Shown piece by piece: positions 22,987 to 29,611 of a stretch of DNA of 29,611 nt. The stretch comes from Euryarchaeota archaeon UBA549 (lineage in GTDB: Archaea > Thermoplasmatota > Poseidoniia > Poseidoniales > Poseidoniaceae), in assembly GCA_002495645.1 (NCBI GenBank), contig DAGF01000076.1, forward strand, positions 1 to 29,611, written 5' to 3'. The first letter of the stretch is position 1. The number at the start of each line of letters is the position of its first letter. A program made the position numbers and the translations under genes. The notes beneath the pieces were generated by a model. The model searched no databases. It was not told the DNA's origin and saw only the letters and a program-made list of their open reading frames with translations.

Positions 22987-23032
22987 GCCACCACCGAAGC
23001 CTTGTCGTTGCCGCCGGTTTTAGGACATTGCC

Positions 23033-26000
23033 TCAACGGCGACGGAGTGGACGAACGTAACCGCTGTCATCACTGCGCCGTTCTTCCTTTGACAGTATCT
23101 TCGGTGCGGGCGGGGGCATGTGATGGTCCATACCGAGCAAGCCGCCTTGGGTTTCAACGTGCTCGATGTCCGTGTAGGTCTCTGCTGCCTCCTTGGCTTC
23201 CTCTTCAAGTGAAGAGGGTTCTCGCATGACCAACCAGCCCAGCACGAGTGCAACGACGATCAGGGCGATGAACGTAGCCAATTCTGAGCCCGCATCGGCG
23301 AGCCAAGATTTCCATTCGTCTGCGCTGAAATCAGACAGCGAAGGCGGTCCTTCGGGCTCCGGCACAACCTCGATGTCCTCGGTCAATGTATCGCATTGGC
23401 CCATGCCGTCGCACACCTCAATGAGAATGGTGTAAAAGCCCGTGGCATCCCATGTGTTGATGGTTCGCACCGAAGAGCCAGCGATGGGTGTCAACCAATC
23501 GTTCATCGGGTCGCCGTCTTCGTCTGCATCCGTCTCGATGTCAAAGTCCCATCGAACAGTGACCTGCGTCAAGATGGTCTGGTTGCGGTCGGTGATGGAG
23601 CCGTCGTTGACGTCATTGTCTCGGTAAATCTCCATTTCACTGCCAGCTTCAGCATCAAAAACATCAGCGTCAAAAGAGATGGAAGAGCCAACAAAAATAT
23701 TCTCTGGCACGTAGATTTCGCGAGCCTCGGGAGGATGGTCAACGATGACCGTGAAGGTCTCTCGGGACACATCCCCTGTTCCAAAGCCGTCTCTGACGGT
23801 CAACGACACTGTGTAGGTACCCGGCAGCGTGTAAGCGTGCCATGGCGTGGCTTCATGCACCAGCGGCGTTGCATCACCGAAGTCCCACGTGTATTGGACC
23901 AAACCGTTCCAATCGGGGGATTCCGTTTCAAACGGAACATATTTTCCTTCGAACTGACGATCACCATCTCGGGTCCCCGATGAATCGAAGTACAGCATTC
24001 GTTCAGGAGCCGTGACCACCGCACCGTCGTCGTTGAAGGTGTGGGACCAGTCATCCGGAACGGAGCCTTCGGGGAAGACCGAAGACGTGGTGATGGGCTC
24101 ACCATCAAGGTAGCCATCCAAAATTCGAACTTGGATAATCGGTAGCGGGTTTGAAATCCGAACGGTCATGGTGCGGGGGAAGCTTTCTTCCCCGTCCTTG
24201 TCGGTAACCACCAAGGTCACGGTGTGAACACCGGGCGTGGTGAAGGTGTGCGTTGCTTGCGGACGGTCGCCGAATGTGCCATCGGAGAAGGTCCAATTCC
24301 AAACCTCAATGTCTGTGGAATCACCAACCGTGCCGTCAGGGTCCATGCTGTCAAGTCCGTCAAAGACATAGGCGGTGTCAACTTCACCATCCTCTTCTCT
24401 GAAATCAATTTCCCGGGACCCTGTTGGCGAAAGCGTTCGGACGTCAAAGGTTGCAACCGGCATCTGATTCAAAACCACGACGGTCAATACCGCCGTTGCT
24501 TGGCTACCGTCGTCGTCTGTCACCGTCAACGACACCGTTTTGTTGCCCGGAACATCCCATGCAACAATTGGATTGCCTGCGTTGCTCGTTATCACTGAGA
24601 AATCGTCGTTTCGCGTGGGCGTTCCCGTGCCCACACGAACACCGTCAGGGAACGACCATTCGTAGGTCAAAATCTCCCCGTCGTCGTCCACGAAAACATC
24701 TGGAAGGACCAAACTCGTGTAGGTCATGGTGGTCATCGTTTCGGCAAAAATTTGCACAGGAACGCGATTGTTGATGTGGACTTGGATGATTTTCACACCG
24801 TTGTTGATGCCATCAGAGACCGTCAAGGTCAGGTTGAAGATGGCGCTTTCTCCGCTGATGTCATCCCATTCGTGCTGTTGTGCATAGACGCCTTTTCCTC
24901 CACTCGCAGTACCGTCGCCCCAGTCCCATTGGAAGTCCAGGTGGTCAATCGGGACGTTGTCGATGGTTCGTCCTGCAGAGAAGAGGATGCGTTGGCCGGT
25001 CAAGAGCGAGATGTTATCCTCAATGACCACGTTGTTGACCGTGATGACGGGCATCGGCTCGGTATCATCGCTCACGTTGATGAGGTGGACCTGCGTTTCT
25101 GACCATGTACCTCCACGGTCTTGCACGCGCAGCGTGGCGTTGTATGAACCCACTTCGGTGTAGGAGCGAATGGGAGATTTCAGGTTCGAAGAACCGTTGT
25201 CGCCAAACACCCAGGCGTAGGCCGTTGGTGCGTCAAGGTAAGGCAGGCTGTTGTTGGACAACGAGAGGCCCCAGGCATCAAAGCCCGCTCCTTGGAACTG
25301 AATGTTCTCCCACGTTTGGACCTCGGTAAGGGAAACGCTGCCGTTGGCCACGGGCTTCATGTTGTTGAGCATCTGCGGGGAGGTTTGCAATGTATCAACA
25401 ACATCGCCAAGCATGTCTTTCATGACCATTTCAAAGGCGTACTGGTCCGCCAAAGGCGCCGTGAAGTAGACCTGACCGTCCACCGCCACGCCACCACCAG
25501 CGGCAACACGGTCGGTGATGGTGTCAACGAGTTGCCCGCTGCTGTCTCGAACATTGATTTCAACATCCAAGTCTTCGAAGAATGCGTTGGAAAGAACACC
25601 GTAGTTGATGGCCACAGTATCGTCCATGCCGTCACCATCGCGGTCGGAAAGAACGGTGTTGTTCAGCGAAATCGTGGCTGGTGATGTGATACGAGCAGCC
25701 TCGATGTCAACGATGCCCTCAGGATAGGACGGTCCGCACGAGGTGTAGTCACAGTCCGCCACGGTTGAGGCGTACCATGTGATGACCCACACTTCGTCGG
25801 TCAGGTTCCCAAATCCGGGCACGAGTCCCGTGGCGACGTTGTTGGTAAAGTCGAGGTCAGTGACGCTCCAGAGGCCATCGGAAACGGCTTTTGTGACGAT
25901 GACGCCGTCAAACAGGATTCTGTCGGCGGTCAATCGTAGTGTGAGCGGAGCAGGTGAAGCGCTGCCCGGCGTGAACTTGAACGAGCGAATGCCCCATCCT

Positions 26001-27238
26001 TCGAGGGTGTTGCCCGTGGAGGACCACGGCGTTGACCAGTCGCTGTTGATGTCGGTGGGCTGGGCTCGGCAGAAAGTTCCACCACTGCATTGTGGATTGA
26101 GTTCCAAATTGGGATAGCCGTAGATTCCTTGGTCAGAGTCAAGGGTTGCTGCAATGCTGAAGTTCGCAAAAATCTCGCCCATGGTTCTTCCGAGAAGACC
26201 GACTTGACCCGCTTGTGGAGATAGGGCGAGGTTCTCAACGCCCCGTCCACCCGTAGCGGTGTCTTGGACGAGTTGACGAACAGCAGGTCCGCCGCCGAGG
26301 TGTTCGGCGAGATACATGGTGAACATGTAGCCTGCTCCATAATCGGCAATGCGTTGGTTCCACCAACGCACCGATTGTTCGGGAGCACCCGTCCAGGCGT
26401 TGACGTGCCCGGTCAACGTGGAATCCGCTCCAAAGCAGAGGTAGATGGCGACATCGGCGTTTCCTTCATCGATCCAGAGGTTTTCGTAGGGGTCGAGGGC
26501 ATTGTGCAACAGGTGTTCCAATTCGTGAGCGAGGATGGAACGCCCCCAAGAGAGCGTGATGTCAGCAAAGTCAACGAAAACCGCTTCTCTGGAGGAAGAG
26601 AAGGAGGGGGCGAAGTAACCGCCGGTGTTGTAGGCGCCATCGATATCGTAGATGACGATTTGGACCTGACAATTGTTGTCAACGTCGGGGGGTGCGAGGC
26701 CACGGCCGTCTTGGTAATCCTTGCCGTAGTAGGTGGTCATGGTGGGGTAGATGGTTGAATCCCAGGTGCTTGCAAGGTTGTTGAGAACCGTGGAGGACAA
26801 GGTGCGCCCGCTTTGGACGATGAACGCCACGGTGGTGGTGGTTTTTGCGACATAGGCTGAAATCGAACCGCCTGAAATGGGAACGGTCAAGGTGTCGCCC
26901 ACCGAGTGCGGATTACAAGCCCGAGCGCCTGAACGGCCCATTGAGGGTTCAATGACCATGTCGTCAACACCGGGACGGCCGGCGTCAATCCATGCTTGCC
27001 GCATGAACTGTGTGGCTGAGACAACGGGTTCATCTTCGTGAATAAACAAATACTCACTTCCATCACTGGGGTCGAAATCATCGAGGTCACCGATGATGGT
27101 GCCACCGGCATTGTAGGCCGGCTCGGCAGAGGATTCTTCTCCCCCTTGGGCGGCGACAGAGAGCAACAACGGGGCCGTGCTCGAGAAGAGCATGAGGAGG
27201 ATGAAGGCGATGGCTGGACTGGAGCGTCGTTCCGACAT
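23033..27238 (-). CDS. Secreted metalloprotease with PKD-like repeats, membrane anchored
   Basis: A 1401-residue protein. It has a signal peptide (1-30), and a catalytic domain with HELEH at 238-242 followed by E258 in WIDEGNA, as in M30 (hyicolysin)-type gluzincins. After the catalytic part a DRDGDGMDD calcium-loop-like motif and about six PKD-like domains follow; the aromatic/acidic 'W-x-F-G/S-D-G/A-x' and 'T-V-S-L-T-V-x-D' strand patterns repeat from about residue 640 to 1290 (e.g. YTWDFGDATP, FQWDWGDGTA). A membrane helix (about 1318-1337) and a 63-residue cytoplasmic tail end the protein. It probably digests extracellular protein while anchored to the cell. ATG 27238 has GGTGA 5 nt upstream; a GTG at 27247 is less likely. 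Confidence 0.85.
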   Translation of the reverse strand: MSERRSSPAIAFILLMLFSSTAPLLLSVAAQGGEESSAEPAYNAGGTIIGDLDDFDPSDGSEYLFIHEDEPVVSATQFMRQAWIDAGRPGVDDMVIEPSMGRSGARACNPHSVGDTLTVPISGGSISAYVAKTTTTVAFIVQSGRTLSSTVLNNLASTWDSTIYPTMTTYYGKDYQDGRGLAPPDVDNNCQVQIVIYDIDGAYNTGGYFAPSFSSSREAVFVDFADITLSWGRSILAHELEHLLHNALDPYENLWIDEGNADVAIYLCFGADSTLTGHVNAWTGAPEQSVRWWNQRIADYGAGYMFTMYLAEHLGGGPAVRQLVQDTATGGRGVENLALSPQAGQVGLLGRTMGEIFANFSIAATLDSDQGIYGYPNLELNPQCSGGTFCRAQPTDINSDWSTPWSSTGNTLEGWGIRSFKFTPGSASPAPLTLRLTADRILFDGVIVTKAVSDGLWSVTDLDFTNNVATGLVPGFGNLTDEVWVITWYASTVADCDYTSCGPSYPEGIVDIEAARITSPATISLNNTVLSDRDGDGMDDTVAINYGVLSNAFFEDLDVEINVRDSSGQLVDTITDRVAAGGGVAVDGQVYFTAPLADQYAFEMVMKDMLGDVVDTLQTSPQMLNNMKPVANGSVSLTEVQTWENIQFQGAGFDAWGLSLSNNSLPYLDAPTAYAWVFGDNGSSNLKSPIRSYTEVGSYNATLRVQDRGGTWSETQVHLINVSDDTEPMPVITVNNVVIEDNISLLTGQRILFSAGRTIDNVPIDHLDFQWDWGDGTASGGKGVYAQQHEWDDISGESAIFNLTLTVSDGINNGVKIIQVHINNRVPVQIFAETMTTMTYTSLVLPDVFVDDDGEILTYEWSFPDGVRVGTGTPTRNDDFSVITSNAGNPIVAWDVPGNKTVSLTVTDDDGSQATAVLTVVVLNQMPVATFDVRTLSPTGSREIDFREEDGEVDTAYVFDGLDSMDPDGTVGDSTDIEVWNWTFSDGTFGDRPQATHTFTTPGVHTVTLVVTDKDGEESFPRTMTVRISNPLPIIQVRILDGYLDGEPITTSSVFPEGSVPDDWSHTFNDDGAVVTAPERMLYFDSSGTRDGDRQFEGKYVPFETESPDWNGLVQYTWDFGDATPLVHEATPWHAYTLPGTYTVSLTVRDGFGTGDVSRETFTVIVDHPPEAREIYVPENIFVGSSISFDADVFDAEAGSEMEIYRDNDVNDGSITDRNQTILTQVTVRWDFDIETDADEDGDPMNDWLTPIAGSSVRTINTWDATGFYTILIEVCDGMGQCDTLTEDIEVVPEPEGPPSLSDFSADEWKSWLADAGSELATFIALIVVALVLGWLVMREPSSLEEEAKEAAETYTDIEHVETQGGLLGMDHHMPPPAPKILSKEERRSDDSGYVRPLRRR

Positions 27239-27295
27239 ATGTATCACCTAGAAGAATCGTAGGACTGATTCCCAATTTCACGAGACGAAAGGAGG

Positions 27296-27303
27296 TATTT
27301 AAG
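27296..27303. promoter_or_regulatory. Shared TATA box of the divergent peptidase genes
   Basis: TATTTAAG is nearly palindromic and centred about 27 nt before the plus-strand ATG at 27326, the distance expected for a leaderless archaeal transcript. On the other strand (CTTAAATA) it lies about 60 nt before the metalloprotease ATG 27238, which would give a leader of about 35 nt with its GGTGA site. One box may serve both genes. A GGAGG at 27314-27318 is also in Shine-Dalgarno position for the plus gene, so leaderless use is not certain. Confidence 0.5.
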
Positions 27304-27325
27304 AGTCCGTGGTGGAGGCATCATC

Positions 27326-28519
27326 ATGCATCGTGAGGTTTCACCCCGCAAGACCTCCCGCACCGCTCTTTTCACGTGCCTCGCTCTTGTGATGGCCACC
27401 ACCATGGTTCAGGGGACCTTGACCACATCCGATTCATACGAAAACACCGACCGCTGTTCATTTGTGGAGGCCTTGCAGTTTGACGGACAGGCAGCCAACG
27501 CTTCGGTTCAATGGCAAGTTGACCTCGGACCACGCCTCCCCGGTAGCGAGGTATCCGCAAACTTTCGCGAGGCTGTCACCGAGAATTTGACGGCTCTTGA
27601 CTACGAAGTGAGCACCCAAGAGCACGAACGCTACGACATGAAGTTGACCAACCTGTTCGCAAAATGGAGCCCCAACGGAACCTCATCGGGCCTGCTGGTC
27701 CTTTCTGCGCATTACGATTCGAGGAACATCGCCGACCAGGACATCAACGAAAGCAACCAATCGCAACCCGTCCCGGGCGCAAACGACGCCGCCAGCGGAG
27801 TGGCCGTCCTGCTCGAGCTTGCGAAACACATTCCATCCATGGGCCTTAACCACGACGTCATCTTGTTCTTCAACGATGCCGAAGACCAAGACCAGCAGTA
27901 CACCCTCGGTGCAGAGGCTTGGGCCGAGAATTTGACCGAAGAGGACGTGGCTTCCATCCACGCCTTTGTCTTGTTGGATATGGTCGGTGATGCCGACCTT
28001 CAACTGCACAACATCCTGCCGGGGAACGACACGCTGAAATCGCGAGTTGTCGACCTCGCAACGGACCTCGGCATGGTCAATGGCACCGTCGATTGCAGTG
28101 GGTCTGCTGGCGAAGACATCGTGCAATATGACACGCTCGTGGGTGTTCTGGACGACCATGTCCACCCCCACGAGCTCGGCATCCCGAGCATCGATATCAT
28201 GGACACCTCGTACGGCGAGGCCAAGCCCTACACCTTCGGAAGTTATTGGCACACCATGGAAGACACACCCGACAAAGTCAGCGCTGAATCATTGGGCGCC
28301 GTGGGAAGGTTGGTTGAACTCGGCTTGCGCACCTACGCCTTTGTTGACATCACAGAGGACCAAGAAAGTGCCGAGAACACAACCGAACCCAACGAAAACC
28401 CAAGCAACACAGCATCTGAAGACGATAGGGGTTCAAAGAGCCTTGCCGTGTTGGCTGCTGTTGGGTTGTTTTCTGTTCTGGGACTGATTTTGGTCGTTGA
28501 GTGGAAGGGAAAACCCTGA
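27326..28519 (+). CDS. Secreted M28-family enzyme, glutaminyl-cyclase-like peptidase
   Basis: A 397-residue protein with an N-terminal signal/anchor (about 12-30), a C-terminal helix (about 372-391) and a catalytic domain of the M28 type. Likely metal ligands: H129 (SAHYDSR), D154 (GANDAASGVAVLLELA), E186/D187 (FFNDAEDQ), D218 (LLDMVGD) and H309 (YWHTMEDT). The opening LGPRLPGSE and the HPHELGIPSIDIMD / YWHT..DT pattern resemble glutaminyl-peptide cyclotransferase more than typical aminopeptidases. It may remove or cyclise N-terminal residues outside the cell, complementing the divergent metalloprotease. A Thr/Asn/Glu-rich linker (about 343-367) precedes the anchor. Start ATG has GGAGG 7 nt upstream. 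Confidence 0.83.
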   Translation: MHREVSPRKTSRTALFTCLALVMATTMVQGTLTTSDSYENTDRCSFVEALQFDGQAANASVQWQVDLGPRLPGSEVSANFREAVTENLTALDYEVSTQEHERYDMKLTNLFAKWSPNGTSSGLLVLSAHYDSRNIADQDINESNQSQPVPGANDAASGVAVLLELAKHIPSMGLNHDVILFFNDAEDQDQQYTLGAEAWAENLTEEDVASIHAFVLLDMVGDADLQLHNILPGNDTLKSRVVDLATDLGMVNGTVDCSGSAGEDIVQYDTLVGVLDDHVHPHELGIPSIDIMDTSYGEAKPYTFGSYWHTMEDTPDKVSAESLGAVGRLVELGLRTYAFVDITEDQESAENTTEPNENPSNTASEDDRGSKSLAVLAAVGLFSVLGLILVVEWKGKP

Positions 28520-28533
28520 TGTATGTACGCGGT

Positions 28534-28556
28534 GGATAAGGAAAGAGGTCTTATCC
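28534..28556 (+). terminator. Hairpin between the M28 gene and the next membrane protein
   Basis: GGATAAG (28534-28540), a 9-nt loop, and CTTATCC (28550-28556) form a perfect 7-bp stem. With small bulges, GCG before it can pair with CGC after it. No T-tract follows. It starts 14 nt after the M28 stop and may be a terminator or a processing/stability element; it could also be in the leader of the next gene, whose AGGAGGG site follows about 20 nt later. Confidence 0.35.
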
Positions 28557-28587
28557 GCGCACGCACTGGCCGTAACAGGAGGGCACC

Positions 28588-29433
28588 ATGGACACTGAAC
28601 GCGAACAGCGCATGGAAGCCCTTCGTGCGAGGGTGAAGGCGAAAAAAGAAGCCGCACTCGCCGGCGAGGTCGAGGACGAACTCGTGGTCAGCACGGCCGA
28701 ACTTGAACCGGCCACCACCGAGGCGGAGGATGAATGGTACGCCATGATCGACCGGGACGCAGACCGGTGGAGAAACCTTGCAGCAGCACTCATCTTCATC
28801 GGCAGCCTTCTTGGAATGATGAGCGGGGCCTTGATTCTCCAAGGCAACCCCTCCGAACTGCTCAACACCTCGTTCTTTGCCGAAAGCGATACCGTGGACA
28901 TCTCCGGTACTGCGCTTGAAGACGTCGATGGTAACGGTGTGGAAAACGTGTCCGTTGAACTCCTTGATGCGACCACAAAAGCTGTGCTCAACACCACCGC
29001 CACCGATGCCTTTGGCTATTTTTCGATGAGCAATGTGCAACAAGAAGTGCATATCATCGTGTTCTCCAAAGAGGGCTACACCACCGTGGAACGGACATTT
29101 GTCCCCGATAATGTTGGCCTCGACCCGGTCACCATGAAGCCGGGAAACGGAACAAGGCAAGAGAGTGACGACCAATCAATTTCAGGATGGACCCTTGACA
29201 ACGCCGTCGGCCTCTCAACCATCATCGGCATATTGACCATTGGAACGGCCTTGTTGGGCGTGCAATCAGCCGCTGAAATCCGTCGAGGAAAGCACTACCG
29301 CCGAAGCCAATACTTGGCCGCAGGCGCTCTCTTCAGTCGTGGCCTCATCATCGTCGGACCGGCGCTCATTCTGTTTGGTATGATCGTCAATCTCTTTGCA
29401 AAAGAGGACTTTGAAGACCAGCGAGAGGACTGA
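28588..29433 (+). CDS. Membrane protein with carboxypeptidase-regulatory-like domain
   Basis: A 281-residue protein. It has a charged, coiled N-terminal region (1-50, EREQRMEALRARVKAKKEAA), a first membrane helix (about 64-85), an extracellular beta-sandwich of about 90 residues (104-185), and two further helices (about 205-225 and 245-269). The beta domain follows the carboxypeptidase-regulatory pattern: VDISGTALEDVDGNGVENVSVEL, then TTATDAFGYFSMSNV and VFSKEGYTTVERTF. Such Ig-like domains mediate binding outside the cell. I know no function. AGGAGGG lies 4 nt before the ATG. It is separated from the next gene by 2 bp, so they are probably cotranscribed. Confidence 0.7.
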   Translation: MDTEREQRMEALRARVKAKKEAALAGEVEDELVVSTAELEPATTEAEDEWYAMIDRDADRWRNLAAALIFIGSLLGMMSGALILQGNPSELLNTSFFAESDTVDISGTALEDVDGNGVENVSVELLDATTKAVLNTTATDAFGYFSMSNVQQEVHIIVFSKEGYTTVERTFVPDNVGLDPVTMKPGNGTRQESDDQSISGWTLDNAVGLSTIIGILTIGTALLGVQSAAEIRRGKHYRRSQYLAAGALFSRGLIIVGPALILFGMIVNLFAKEDFEDQRED

Positions 29434-29435
29434 GC

Positions 29436-29611
29436 ATGTACCTCATCTGTGTCGAAGGTGGCGACGGGTCAGGGAAGGGCGAAGCCGCCAGAATCCTCGG
29501 CGAGTTGTTGAACGAGTTTCCCTTTCCTGAGGTCGTGATGACACACGAGCCCCGGCGGCACAGTGAACTTGGGAAGTTGGCGCTGCAATCGGTCAAACTC
29601 GGCAACAAAAC
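29436..29611 (+). CDS. Thymidylate-kinase-like protein, partial
   Basis: Only the first 58 codons are in the window. MYLICVEGGDGSGKGEAARI is the P-loop strand of dTMP kinases (F-I-x-x-E-G-x-D-G-x-G-K), and 'VVMTHEPRRHSELGKLAL' is the usual 'T-R-E-P-G-x-x-x-G-E' region with changes. The residues after the P-loop lysine are G-E instead of the usual S/T-T, and the EPGG motif is EPRR, so it is a divergent member. dTMP kinase makes dTDP for DNA synthesis. It starts 2 bp after the upstream membrane-protein gene, with GAGAGGA in the right position. The gene runs off the right edge. Confidence 0.7.
   Translation, partial: MYLICVEGGDGSGKGEAARILGELLNEFPFPEVVMTHEPRRHSELGKLALQSVKLGNK

Noticed and set aside
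28333..29175. Minus-strand ORF of 280 codons across two plus genes
   Set aside because: Spans the end of the M28 gene, the hairpin gap and the next gene; the plus genes have domains and ribosome binding sites.
1..29611. tRNA, rRNA, CRISPR, insertion sequences, integrase or att sites
   Set aside because: I saw no cloverleaf, repeat-spacer series, transposase motif or long terminal repeats while reading both strands; a dedicated search for tRNA and small RNA was not possible.

Overview
The window reads as chromosomal DNA of a marine euryarchaeote, most likely of the Thermoplasmatota / Marine Group II (Poseidoniales) type. This is inferred from gene content only. An archaeal multi-OB RPA with a zinc finger and its COG3390-type partner, a Hel308 helicase and the KEOPS subunit Cgi121 are archaeal markers. 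A bacterial-type gyrase (gyrB-gyrA) and several large secreted, membrane-anchored proteins (peptidase plus PKD repeats, M28 peptidase) fit that group. I see no rRNA, tRNA, CRISPR array, insertion sequence or integrase. Coding density is very high, and the longest gap is the ~297 bp between gyrB and aroD.

Layout. 1-401 (-): 5' part of a type II/IV secretion system F-domain protein. 415-768 (-): small unknown protein. 825-3421 (-): RPA and its associated protein, joined by an ATGA overlap. 3582-9667 (-): likely operon hel308, cgi121, tldD, pmbA (transcribed in that order). 9750-10358 (+): membrane protein with a TerB-like domain. 10359-13462 (-): hotdog thioesterase, SprT-like metalloprotein and a large membrane/surface protein, tightly packed. 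13521-14834 (+): AstE/AspA-type zinc deacylase. 14835-16091 (-): DRE-TIM (isopropylmalate/homocitrate synthase-like) enzyme. 16208-20858 (-): gyrB-gyrA with overlapping ends. 21156-21953 (+): type I 3-dehydroquinate dehydratase. 21940-27238 (-): a 1401-residue secreted metalloprotease with about six PKD-like repeats, then a smaller surface protein. 27326-28519 (+): secreted M28 / glutaminyl-cyclase-like enzyme. 28588-29433 (+): membrane protein with a carboxypeptidase-regulatory-like domain. 29436-end (+): start of a thymidylate-kinase-like gene.

Functional themes. (1) Genome maintenance: RPA, Hel308, gyrase, SprT-like protein and dTMP kinase. (2) Extracellular protein processing: the large metalloprotease, the M28 enzyme and neighbouring single-pass surface proteins, with TldD/PmbA as an intracellular peptidase pair. 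(3) Scattered metabolism: AroD, the LeuA-like synthase, the thioesterase and the deacylase.

Notable architecture: all three convergent gene pairs abut or overlap at their stop codons (two share a TGATCA hexamer holding both stops). gyrA starts at TTG behind a near-perfect Shine-Dalgarno inside gyrB. A perfect GGGGTAT/ATACCCC dyad surrounds a TATA-like core in the gyrB/aroD divergent region. Many genes carry recognisable GGAGG/GGTGA-type ribosome binding sites, which I used to choose starts over longer upstream candidates.
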